64,000 nt of DNA from Actinacidiphila alni (GTDB lineage: Bacteria > Actinomycetota > Actinomycetes > Streptomycetales > Streptomycetaceae): assembly GCF_900112845.1 (NCBI RefSeq), contig NZ_FONG01000010.1:124001-188000 (forward strand), read 5' to 3'. The notes under the pieces were generated by a model. The model was given only the letters and a program-made list of their open reading frames with translations, had not been told where the DNA came from and made no database searches. A program made the position numbers and the translations under genes. Shown here piece after piece: positions 1-7,506 of the stretch. Numbering within the stretch: the stretch's first letter is position 1; each line of letters begins with the position of its first letter.

Positions 1-648
1 GAGTCCTTCCGCGGCGCGGGCAGCGAGCCCTTCGCCGGGGACCGGTCGACGCTCACCCTGGTCGATCCGATGCGGGTCGACATGTGCAACATCGCCTTCC
101 ACGGGGTGCACGAGCAGGTGCCGCTGATGCCCGCGAGGGACACCATCGGCAGCGACTACTTCCTCATCCATCTCGTCCCGGATTCCACTTTGCCGGGTGT
201 GCTGCACAATCGGCACATCGTGAACTACTACACGGGCGAGCGACGCACGGACGCCGGTTTCCTCGCCTATCAGTTGCGCTTCGCCAAATTCTTCCTCTCG
301 ATGCTCTATCTCAATTTCGTGTACGACCGGATGACCGCGGCCGGCGCCGCACTGCTGGACGGGCAGGACCGCGTGCGGGTGCCCGCGATCGTCGAACTGC
401 TGCGGGAGAGCGCGTCGCTCGACCGTACGGAGAACGAGGAGCGGCTGGACATCATCGACCGTTCCTATCGCACACTCGGCGGTCGTTACGCGGAATTCGC
501 GGATCTGCTCGCGGGGCGGCGGGAACGACTGCTGGACGAAGCCCGGGGGGACATCGAGGATTACGCCCTGCTGACCGAAGTCTGGTCGGCGTTGATCGGG
601 ACGTGCAGATCCATGGGTGCCGGCGAATTCCAGCGGCTGCCCGGCTGA
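1..648 (+). CDS. Hypothetical protein, N-terminus cut off by window edge (DUF6271-like?)
   Basis: The frame is open from base 1, so the start codon lies outside the window; 215 residues plus the stop are visible. It is a soluble protein with no membrane segment or signal. Distinctive stretches are TLTLVDPMRVDMCNI, GVHEQVPLMPARDTIGSDYF and VLHNRHIVNYYTGERR, followed by a helical C-terminus rich in Glu and Arg. These resemble my memory of the actinobacterial DUF6271 family, whose function I do not know; this was not checked. The decarboxylase gene begins 8 bases after the stop, so the two are almost certainly co-transcribed, and this protein probably works in the same small-molecule pathway. 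Function unknown. Confidence 0.7.
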   Translation, partial: ESFRGAGSEPFAGDRSTLTLVDPMRVDMCNIAFHGVHEQVPLMPARDTIGSDYFLIHLVPDSTLPGVLHNRHIVNYYTGERRTDAGFLAYQLRFAKFFLSMLYLNFVYDRMTAAGAALLDGQDRVRVPAIVELLRESASLDRTENEERLDIIDRSYRTLGGRYAEFADLLAGRRERLLDEARGDIEDYALLTEVWSALIGTCRSMGAGEFQRLPG

Positions 649-656
649 AGCCGCTC

Positions 657-1895
657 ATGACGCACGAGAATTCCTCGCTGCTCGCCGCGCTCGCGGACGC
701 CACCGAGGACCGGATCATCTTCGATCTCACCGCGATCGAAGAACGCTACGATTCCCTGCTGCGCGAACTGCCGGGGATATCGGTGCGCTTCGCCATGAAA
801 GCCTGCCCCGTGGACGAAGTGCTCGCCTGTCTGGTGAACAAGGGCAGCGGTATCGATGCAGCGAGCCTCAACGAGATCACCCAGGCCGTCGAATCCGGCG
901 TGGCGGTCGAACGGATCCATTACGGGAACACCGTGAAATCCGACCGGGACATCGCGGCGGCCCACCGCCTCGGTGTCCGCGACTTCGCCACCGACAGCCT
1001 GGAGGACGTGGCGGCGATCGCCGCGCACGCCCCGGGCTCCCGGGTGTTCTGCCGGCTGGCGACCGACGGGGCCGGGGCGCTGTGGGGTCTGAGCAACAAG
1101 TTCGGCTGCTCGGCCGAGGACGCGGTGGCCGTGCTGGAACGGGCCCGCGCGACCGGTCTGCGGCCGGCCGGCCTTTCGGTGCACGTCGGTTCGCAGCAGA
1201 TGACGGCCGGCGCCTGGCGGCGCGCGTTCGAGCAACTCGTGGACGTGCTGGGCGTGCTCGGCGAGCGCGGCATCGCGCTGGAGTACATCAATCTGGGCGG
1301 CGGGCTGCCGGCGCTCGGCTATCTCGACAAGTGGGGCCGGCCGCTCGATCCGCCGATCGACAAGATCTTCGCGGTCGTCCGGGACGGGATGCACCAGTGC
1401 CGGAGCGTGTCCGGCCGCCGTCTGCGCTTCGTGATGGAGCCCGGCCGCCATCTGGTCGCGGACGCCGGCGCGGTCCGCGCCCATGTGTCCCGGCTCTCCA
1501 CCCGGCACACCCCGGACGGGGCCACGCACCGCTGGCTGTATCTGAGCTGCGGCAAGTTCAACGGCCTGTACGAGATGGACGAGTTGCAGTACCGCCTGGT
1601 GTTCCCCACCCACCCGGCGGCGGGCAGCGGGGCGGGACCCGGCACCGGATTCGTGCACGCCACCGTCGCCGGACCCACCTGTGACAGCGACGACGCCTAT
1701 TCGCGCGAGCACAGCCAGGTCGCCGTGCCGGAGGCGGTGCAGTCCGGGGATCCGGTGTGGGTGCTCTCCAGCGGTGCCTACGCCGTCAGTTACACCACCC
1801 AGGGGTTCAACGGCTTCAGCCCGCTGCCGTACGCGTGCATACGCGGCGCGGGCCGGCCTGCGCCGGACCCGGCCGCGGACGGAGGCGTGCGGTGA
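657..1895 (+). CDS. PLP-dependent group IV (ornithine/DAP/arginine-type) decarboxylase
   Basis: A 412-residue alanine-racemase-fold decarboxylase. The PLP lysine is K48 in RFAMKAC (equivalent to YAVKCN in eukaryotic ornithine decarboxylase). HVGSQ (H176), NLGGG and EPGR follow in the usual order and would hold the PLP ring and phosphate. GPTCDSDD carries the conserved cysteine (C342) donated across the dimer interface. The active site therefore looks complete. The amino-acid substrate cannot be read from the sequence: ornithine, lysine, arginine or a modified amino acid are all possible. The start is the ATG 8 bases after the preceding stop, and the stop overlaps the next start (GTGA). The neighbouring acetyltransferase and MFS exporter suggest that an amine product is acetylated and exported, which is an inference. 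Confidence 0.85.
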   Translation: MTHENSSLLAALADATEDRIIFDLTAIEERYDSLLRELPGISVRFAMKACPVDEVLACLVNKGSGIDAASLNEITQAVESGVAVERIHYGNTVKSDRDIAAAHRLGVRDFATDSLEDVAAIAAHAPGSRVFCRLATDGAGALWGLSNKFGCSAEDAVAVLERARATGLRPAGLSVHVGSQQMTAGAWRRAFEQLVDVLGVLGERGIALEYINLGGGLPALGYLDKWGRPLDPPIDKIFAVVRDGMHQCRSVSGRRLRFVMEPGRHLVADAGAVRAHVSRLSTRHTPDGATHRWLYLSCGKFNGLYEMDELQYRLVFPTHPAAGSGAGPGTGFVHATVAGPTCDSDDAYSREHSQVAVPEAVQSGDPVWVLSSGAYAVSYTTQGFNGFSPLPYACIRGAGRPAPDPAADGGVR

Positions 1896-2464
1896 GCGAC
1901 GAGGTACGCGTACGGCGGATCGGCGACGGTGACTGGGACGGCATCGTCGCACTGGAGGCGGCCGCCTACACACCGCTCGGGCTGTCCGAGGGGCGGGCGG
2001 CGCTGGAGTCGAAGGCGCGGGCGTCGCCGACGACCTGCTTCGTGCTGGAGTCCGGGGACCGGCTGGCCGGCTATCTGCTGTCCCTGCCGTATCCGGAGTC
2101 CGCGGCGCCGGAACTCGCCGGCGGCGCCCCGGAGATCCACACCTCGCGCAATCTGCATCTGCACGATGTCGTCGTCGCCGAGGATCTGCGCGGGCGGGGC
2201 CTCGGCGCGCGGCTGCTGCGGCATCTGACCGGGCACGCCCAAGCGGCGGGCTACGAACGGCTGTCGCTGGTGGCGGTCGGCGGCAGCCACACCTACTGGG
2301 CGGCCCACGGCTTCGCACCACGGCACGAAATCGCCAACTCCGGAAGCTACGGCGCCGGTTCGGTCTACATGACGATGCCGCTGCCGGCCGGGCACACCGC
2401 AAGACCGACCACGCCGACCAGCGGCCTGCTGAGCGGGACACCATCGCGAGACGAAGTGGGATAA
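1892..2464 (+). CDS. GNAT-family N-acetyltransferase
   Basis: A GTG start overlaps the decarboxylase stop by 4 bases, giving a 190-residue protein. The GNAT core is plain: strand beta-4 LHDVVVAEDLRGRGLGARLL supplies the acetyl-CoA pyrophosphate loop (RGRGLGA), and the C-terminal part ends with YERLSLVAVGGSHTYWAAHGF, a typical beta-5/alpha-4 region. The last 30 residues are a Thr/Pro-rich tail without domain character. It would transfer an acetyl group from acetyl-CoA to an amine. Tight coupling to the decarboxylase suggests its substrate is the amine made by that enzyme or a later product, but self-protection is also possible. Cytoplasmic. Confidence 0.85.
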   Translation: MSDEVRVRRIGDGDWDGIVALEAAAYTPLGLSEGRAALESKARASPTTCFVLESGDRLAGYLLSLPYPESAAPELAGGAPEIHTSRNLHLHDVVVAEDLRGRGLGARLLRHLTGHAQAAGYERLSLVAVGGSHTYWAAHGFAPRHEIANSGSYGAGSVYMTMPLPAGHTARPTTPTSGLLSGTPSRDEVG

Positions 2465-2469
2465 CTCCT

Positions 2470-3702
2470 GTGCTGCACGTTCACGATCCGTTCCGGCGCG
2501 GGCAGGTGGCCATCGGCGCCCTGTTCTTCTCGCTGGGCTTCCAGTACGCCACCTGGGCGTCGCGGCTGCCGTCGATCAAGTCGCGCCTGGACCTGACCGC
2601 CGCCCAGGTCGGGCTGCTCCTGATGGCCACCGGCATCGGCGCGGCGGCGGCCTTCCCGCTGGTCGCGATGCTGATGCGGCGGTTCGGCTCGCGCCGGCTG
2701 TCGCTGTGGTCGGCGCTCGGCCTGACACTGCTGCTGATCCCGCTGTCGGTGATGCCGAACTATCCGGTCGCCCTGCTGATCATGGGGGTCGACGGGGTGC
2801 TGGTGGCGTGCCTGAACGTGGCGATGAACGCGCAAGGTGCGGCACTGGAGGCGCTGCACGGGCGCAACGCCATGGCGAAGCTGCACGCGACCTTCAGCGG
2901 CGGCTCGCTCGGCGCGGCCCTGCTGGCGTCCGGGATGACGTCCCTGACGTCCACGGTGGCCGTGCACTTCGGTGTCGCCGCCGTGCTGCTGCTCGCGCTG
3001 TCCGGCTATGCCAGGACGGGCCTGCTGACGCAGGAGCAGATCGACGCGGAGCCGGGGACCGCCGAGGCCGGCGCGGCGGCGCAGGAGGCGGCGCAGGAGG
3101 CGTCGCGGGACGCCGGTGCCCCGGTGGACGCGGACGTGAAGAAGAGGAGCAAGTGGACGCTGCCGACCCGGGTGACCTTGTGGATGGGCCTGGCCATGGC
3201 TTTCGGCACCATCACCGAGGGCGCCATGAACGACTGGTCGGCGATCTACATGAAGGACGTCGCGAAGGCGTCGGCGGGTGTCGCCCCGATGGGCATCGCG
3301 GTCGTGTCGGTGATGATGGTGCTCGCCCGGCTCTTCGCGGACGGCTGGCGCAGCCGCTGGGGCGACGGCCTGATCGTCAAGGCGGGCAGCGCGCTGGCCG
3401 GCTGCGGTCTGGCACTCGCGCTGCTCAGCGGTGGTGTCGTGCCCGCGCTGATCGGCTTCGCCGCGGTGGGTCTGGGCATCGCGGCGGTGACGCCGTGCGT
3501 GTACGTGGCGGCGGCGGGCCAGGGTTCCGACGCGCTGACGCTCGTCGCGACGATGGGCACGACGGGGCTGCTCGCGGGCCCGCCGGTGATCGGTTTCATC
3601 GCCAGCGCGAGCGGTCTGGTGTGGGGCCTGGGCGCGGTGGCCGCGTGTGCCATCGTCGTCTCGCTGTGCAGCACCCAGATCCGCTGGCCGCGCCCGGCCT
3701 GA
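2470..3702 (+). CDS. MFS transporter (YbjJ-like, 12 TM)
   Basis: A 410-residue integral membrane protein with about twelve hydrophobic segments in two halves, split by a charged Ala/Glu-rich loop near residues 193-225 (AEAGAAAQEAAQEASRD). The loop after TM2 contains RRFGSRR, the position of the MFS motif A. WASRLPSIKSRL near the N-terminus and HATFSGGSLGA are features I associate with the YbjJ branch of MFS proteins. The GTG start lies 5 bases after the GNAT stop, so it is the last gene of the cassette. It is probably the exporter of the cassette's product; the direction of transport is inferred. Confidence 0.82.
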   Translation: MLHVHDPFRRGQVAIGALFFSLGFQYATWASRLPSIKSRLDLTAAQVGLLLMATGIGAAAAFPLVAMLMRRFGSRRLSLWSALGLTLLLIPLSVMPNYPVALLIMGVDGVLVACLNVAMNAQGAALEALHGRNAMAKLHATFSGGSLGAALLASGMTSLTSTVAVHFGVAAVLLLALSGYARTGLLTQEQIDAEPGTAEAGAAAQEAAQEASRDAGAPVDADVKKRSKWTLPTRVTLWMGLAMAFGTITEGAMNDWSAIYMKDVAKASAGVAPMGIAVVSVMMVLARLFADGWRSRWGDGLIVKAGSALAGCGLALALLSGGVVPALIGFAAVGLGIAAVTPCVYVAAAGQGSDALTLVATMGTTGLLAGPPVIGFIASASGLVWGLGAVAACAIVVSLCSTQIRWPRPA

Positions 3703-3802
3703 CCTTTCGCAGGGTGGCGGCGTCCGGCGTGTCCCGGGCGCCGCCGCCCGTGCCCTCGAATCCCGGTTGACGTGCGGCTCGGGGCACCGGTTCGCTGTGC
3801 CG

Positions 3803-4243
3803 GTGAGCAGACTCCGTATCGAGCGCGTCGCCGACGACGCCTTCGCCGCCGACTGGCGGCACGTCCACAACACGATCATCCCGACGCACCTGCTGTCGCC
3901 CGAGGACGTACGTGACCGCGGCCGCCGCAATCTCCTGGACGTCGCCTATCTCGGCGACACCCTCGTGGGCAATACGACGGTGCGCCCGCCGACCGAGGAG
4001 GAACCGGCCGCCACCGTCATCGCCCGGGTGCTCACCGCCCACCGCGGCCGGGGTTTCGGCCGGGAGCTGTACGCGTACGCGCTTGGTCGGGCGCGGGAGC
4101 TGCGGCCGGAGCGGATCGAGACGGTGGTGCTGGAGTCCAACGAGGCCGGGCTGCGGTTCGCGCTCAAACAGGGCTTCGCCGAATTCGAGCGCTATGTGCT
4201 GCCCGGCGACACGATCGCCTATGTGACGCTGCGGCTGCCCTGA
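3803..4243 (+). CDS. GNAT-family N-acetyltransferase
   Basis: A compact GNAT of about 146 residues, starting VSRLRIERV at a GTG. Another in-frame GTG lies two codons upstream at 3797 and neither has a strong ribosome binding site. Acetyl-CoA loop: VLTAHRGRGFGRELYAYAL. The C-terminal half has VVLESNEAGLRFALKQGFAEF, the usual beta-5 and following helix. The open frame continues to 3647, but the extra N-terminus does not look like protein. It converges with the next gene and the coding ends overlap by 25 bases. Substrate unknown. Confidence 0.75.
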   Translation: MSRLRIERVADDAFAADWRHVHNTIIPTHLLSPEDVRDRGRRNLLDVAYLGDTLVGNTTVRPPTEEEPAATVIARVLTAHRGRGFGRELYAYALGRARELRPERIETVVLESNEAGLRFALKQGFAEFERYVLPGDTIAYVTLRLP

Positions 4244-4872
4244 CCCGCCGCGTCCGGGCGGGTGTCCTGACCGTCGGCGCGGCGTCCGCGGACCGCCGGG
4301 CGCAGGTCGAGCATCTGGAAGACCTTGTCGTAGCGGCGGTCGCCGACCGCGACGAAGCCGGGCAGCCTGCCGTATTCGCGGAAACCCAGCGAGGTGTAGA
4401 GGCGCAGCGCGTGGGTGTTGTCGGCGCGGGCGTCCAGGGTGAGCACCTCGACGCCGGCGCGGCGCGCGTCGGCGATCAGGGCCGCGGTCAGGGCGCGGCC
4501 GATGCCGTGACCGTGGGCGGCGCCGGCCACCGCGAGCTTCTCCAGGTCGGCGTGCGGGCGGTGCGTGGGCCGGGCGTACCGCCGCCAGTAGCCGAGGCCG
4601 ACCAGTTCCTCGCCGAGGCGTGCCACCCGCAGCGCGGCGTCGCCCGCGCGGGCCGCGGCCCGGACCTCGTCGAGGAGTGCGGCGATCTCGGCGCGGTCGG
4701 GCGGCTCCACCCAGCCGAGCGCCGCGCCGTCCCGTACGAGCGCGGCCAGCAGCCCGTGGGCCGCGTCGGCGAGACGGTCCCTGGCGTCCGGGCCGGAGTC
4801 CAGTTCGCGGGCGGACACGATGTGCAGCGCGTCCCCCGGCACCGCCGTCTCGGCCGTCGTCGTCATCGACAT
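4219..4872 (-). CDS. GNAT-family N-acetyltransferase
   Basis: 217 residues starting MSMTTTAET behind a good ribosome binding site (GGAGAG about 5 bases upstream of ATG). The acetyl-CoA loop is near AGAAHGHGIGRALTAALI and the characteristic LDARADNTHALRLYTSLGFREYGR region follows. The last 25 residues are polar and probably disordered. Its coding end overlaps that of the convergent GNAT gene on the other strand. The typical 'LEKLAVAGAAHGHGIG' spacing fits an acetyltransferase for small metabolites or antibiotics. Substrate unknown. Confidence 0.8.
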   Translation of the reverse strand: MSMTTTAETAVPGDALHIVSARELDSGPDARDRLADAAHGLLAALVRDGAALGWVEPPDRAEIAALLDEVRAAARAGDAALRVARLGEELVGLGYWRRYARPTHRPHADLEKLAVAGAAHGHGIGRALTAALIADARRAGVEVLTLDARADNTHALRLYTSLGFREYGRLPGFVAVGDRRYDKVFQMLDLRPAVRGRRADGQDTRPDAAGQGSRSVT

Positions 4873-4980
4873 CCGCCTCTCCCCTGCGCGTAGGACCGCC
4901 GCGGCCGGACCACCGGGCCGACATCAGTGCATCACCCATCGACCCCCGGGCGCTACGGCGCCTCGGGCGCGTCCGCGCCG

Positions 4981-4986
4981 TACAGT
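4981..4986 (+). promoter_or_regulatory. Possible -10 element for a leaderless transcript
   Basis: TACAGT (TAnnnT form) ends 6 bases before the ATG at 4993, and no ribosome binding site lies between. This spacing would place transcription start at or next to the A of the start codon. No convincing -35 box is seen, so confidence is low. Confidence 0.3.
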
Positions 4987-4992
4987 GGCGGT

Positions 4993-5925
4993 ATGGCCGT
5001 CAGTTTGCTGGACATACCCGGTGTCGGCGCGGTGCGTCAGCGGCTGCGGGCGGAGCTGTTCGCCCGGGTGGCGGGGCCGCGCGGGCCGGAGAACCGGGCG
5101 CGTATCCACGAGACGGCCGGGCCGCGGTGGTTCGGCCCCGACCGGCCGATCCGTACCGTGCACGGCGACGCGTCGATGTTCATCGGCGGCCTGCGCGCGC
5201 TGCTCCTGCAGTCGCTGCACCCGCTGGCGATGGCGGCGGTCGCGGCGCACTCCGGCTACCGCGGCGATCCGTGGGGCCGCCTCCAGCGCACCAGTACGTT
5301 TCTGGCGGTGACGACCTTCGGCACCGCGCAGGACGCCCGCGCGGCCGTCGGGCAGGTGCGGGCGGTGCACGGGCGGGTCGCGGGCACGACGGCCGCGGGC
5401 GAGCCGTACCGGGCGTCCGACCCCCATCTGCTGGGCTGGGTGCACGCGGCGGAGGTCGACAGCTTCCTGCGGGCCCACCAGCGGTACGGCGCCCGGCCGT
5501 TGGACCCCGCGGGCTGTGACGCCTATCTGGCGGACACCGCGCGGGTGGCCGAGGCACTCGGTGTGGTCGACCCGCCGCGCGACCAAGCCGCGCTGGCGGA
5601 GCGGCTGGCCGCGTACCGCCCGGAATTGCGGGCCACCCGGGAAGCGCGGGACGCCGCGCGTTTCCTGCTGCTCGACCCGCCGCTGCCCTGGGCCGCCCGC
5701 GGCCCGTACGCGGTGCTGGCCGCCAACGCGGTGGCGCTGCTGCCGTCCTGGGCGCGCAGTCCGCTGCGGCTGCCGTATCTGCCGGTGCTGGAGGCGACGG
5801 GGGTCCGGCTGGCGGGGCACGGGCTGACCCGGACCATCCGGTGGGCGATGGATCCGCGGGCCGCCGGGGAGCCGGCACGCACGCCGCCCGGCGGGGCCGC
5901 GGCAAAAGCGGGGCGGACCCGGTGA
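4993..5925 (+). CDS. Oxygenase MpaB / DUF2236 family protein
   Basis: 310 residues from the ATG in MAVSLLDIPGVG. Family features visible are the N-terminal RIHETAGPRWFGPDRPI segment, VHGDASMFIGGLRALLLQSLHPLAMAAV with its His in a helix, the YRGDPWGRLQRTSTFLAVTTFGT block, and LLGWVHAAEVDSFL with a second conserved His. In MpaB-like proteins these histidines and acidic residues are thought to bind haem. The family includes rubber-cleaving latex-clearing proteins and fungal MpaB, but most bacterial members lack an assigned substrate. It has no signal peptide, only hydrophobic helices. It stands alone, convergent with the protease gene. Confidence 0.8.
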   Translation: MAVSLLDIPGVGAVRQRLRAELFARVAGPRGPENRARIHETAGPRWFGPDRPIRTVHGDASMFIGGLRALLLQSLHPLAMAAVAAHSGYRGDPWGRLQRTSTFLAVTTFGTAQDARAAVGQVRAVHGRVAGTTAAGEPYRASDPHLLGWVHAAEVDSFLRAHQRYGARPLDPAGCDAYLADTARVAEALGVVDPPRDQAALAERLAAYRPELRATREARDAARFLLLDPPLPWAARGPYAVLAANAVALLPSWARSPLRLPYLPVLEATGVRLAGHGLTRTIRWAMDPRAAGEPARTPPGGAAAKAGRTR

Positions 5926-5937
5926 GGTCCGCCCCGC
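5908..5937. terminator. Bidirectional hairpin terminator
   Basis: A perfect 12-bp GC stem (GCGGGGCGGACC / GGTCCGCCCCGC) with a 6-base loop. It sits between the converging MpaB-like and protease genes, and the MpaB stop codon lies in the loop. There is no U-tract, as is normal in this group. Confidence 0.75.
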
Positions 5938-5955
5938 CTGCCGGGATCGGTCGGG

Positions 5956-7230
5956 TCAGCCGGTGAAGGCGGTGGTCCCGATCGGGGTGCCGAGGCCGGT
6001 CGGGCCGTCGTAGCCGGCCTTGCCGGTGCACAGGTAGCTGCCGCCGCACGAGCCGTTGGAGCCGCTGGTCACGTCATTGAGCGCGGAGGTGTGCGCGTAC
6101 GGGAAGGACGTCGGGTACGAGCCGGCGGACGGGGTGCCCGCGAGCGCGTACACACCGGCGATGACCGGCGAGGCGACGCTGGTGCCGCCGAAGGTGTACC
6201 AGCCTGCCGTGACGCCGTAGGAGTCGTAGACGGCGACACCCGTGGCGGGGTCGGCGACCGCGGAGACGTCGGCGATGGTCCGCTTGGCGCAGCCGGTGTC
6301 CTTCTGCCACGACTGCTTGGCGTCGTAGGCCGAGCAGCCGGAGCCGGTGCCCTCGGTGCTCGAGGTGGACCAGACGGTCTCGGTCCAGCCGCGGGTGGTG
6401 GAGGACTTCTTCAGCGCGGTGCCGCCGACGGCCGTCACGTACTTCGAGGCCGCCGGGTACTCGGCGCCGTAGCCGGAGTCACCGGCGCTGACGGTGATCG
6501 CGACACCCGGGTGGTTGAAGTACGAGGAGTCGTAGCTGCTGTCCGAGGAGGACTCGGAGCCGCCGTAGCTGTTGGAGACGAATTTCGCGCCGAGCGAGAC
6601 GGCCTCGTTGACCGACTTGCCGAGGTTGGCCATGGACGCGGACTTGGCCTCGACGAGCAGGATGTTGCACTTGGGGCACAGGGCGCTGGCCATGTCCAGG
6701 TCGAGCGAGATCTCCTCGGCCCAGCCGCTGTCGGCGGACGGCAGCGAGGTGGTCGAGCCGGTCTGGCTGACCTTCTTGAAGCACCCGTTGGCCACGGTGC
6801 AGGCGGGCAGTCCGTAGTACGACCGGTAACTGGCCAGATCCTTGGCCGCGTTGGGGTCGTCGTACGCGTCGACGATCGCGATCGTCTCGCCCGCGCCCTT
6901 GGACGCCGCGGCGGAGGTCAGGCCGTAGGCGGCGAGCAGGTCGCTGGGGCCGTAGCCGGACGGGGTGGCGGCGGTCGCCGCGTCGGGGGTGACGGTGGCG
7001 GTGCGGGCCGCGTGCACGGTGCCGCTGGTCACGCGCAGCGCCTTGCACGCCATCTCGCCGGCCCTGGCGGGGGTGGCGCAGGCACGCGCGGTGTGCACGG
7101 GGCGCGCCGTGGCCGCGGGCTGCGCGGCCTGGGCGGACGGGGTGAAGGCGAGTGCGGAGGCGGCCAGGGCGGCGACCGCGGTGAGGGGAAGACCGGCGCG
7201 ATGTATCGCCCGGCTCAGGGTGTTGCGCAA
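5956..7230 (-). CDS. Secreted sedolisin-type serine-carboxyl protease (S53)
   Basis: 424 residues with a Sec signal peptide (RNTLSRAIHR, hydrophobic core, cleavage around AQA-AQP). The sedolisin catalytic set is complete: E173 and D177 in WAEEISLDLDMAS, oxyanion Asp D251 in VSAGDSG, and nucleophile S351 in FGGTSVASP. SNSYGG before D251 is also typical. It is much shorter than classical sedolisins because the large N-terminal pro-domain is missing; only about 60 residues with paired cysteines (RACATPARAGEMACKAL) precede the catalytic domain. This short form is common in Streptomyces. It probably digests extracellular protein at acidic pH. Single gene; a strong hairpin follows it. Confidence 0.9.
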   Translation of the reverse strand: MRNTLSRAIHRAGLPLTAVAALAASALAFTPSAQAAQPAATARPVHTARACATPARAGEMACKALRVTSGTVHAARTATVTPDAATAATPSGYGPSDLLAAYGLTSAAASKGAGETIAIVDAYDDPNAAKDLASYRSYYGLPACTVANGCFKKVSQTGSTTSLPSADSGWAEEISLDLDMASALCPKCNILLVEAKSASMANLGKSVNEAVSLGAKFVSNSYGGSESSSDSSYDSSYFNHPGVAITVSAGDSGYGAEYPAASKYVTAVGGTALKKSSTTRGWTETVWSTSSTEGTGSGCSAYDAKQSWQKDTGCAKRTIADVSAVADPATGVAVYDSYGVTAGWYTFGGTSVASPVIAGVYALAGTPSAGSYPTSFPYAHTSALNDVTSGSNGSCGGSYLCTGKAGYDGPTGLGTPIGTTAFTG

Positions 7231-7420
7231 CGAACTGCCTCCTGTGGTGGGTTACCTGGGGGCCCTGCGGATGCTCCAGTGGCTCCGGTGCCGGATGGGG
7301 CGGCAGAGTCACTGAACCGCCACTATGGGTGACGCGGGCACGTCAACAAAGTGGGCGGGTGAAGTCTCTACCTCCGCTTTGCACAAGGGACTTCGCCTTG
7401 GGGAAAGCCTGAACGAGAAA

Positions 7421-7458
7421 TGACCGCGCGAGACGCATGAACGGCGCTCGCGCGGTCA
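7421..7458 (-). terminator. Hairpin terminator downstream of the rhamnosidase-like gene
   Basis: A perfect 12-bp stem (TGACCGCGCGAG / CTCGCGCGGTCA) with a 14-base loop, 45 bases past the stop of the minus-strand gene that ends at 7503. Plausible rho-independent-type stop without a U-tract. Confidence 0.65.
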
Positions 7459-7482
7459 CTCCGGTCGGCTCGGGACCGCTCA

Positions 7483-7506
7483 GCGGTCAGGCGGTCAGGC
7501 GGTCAG
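7483..7506. repeat. Three tandem copies of GCGGTCAG across a stop codon
   Basis: An 8-base unit is repeated exactly three times without gap. The third copy contains the stop codon of the minus-strand gene (TGA, complement of 7503-7505). It looks like slipped-strand expansion at the gene end. Confidence 0.8.
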
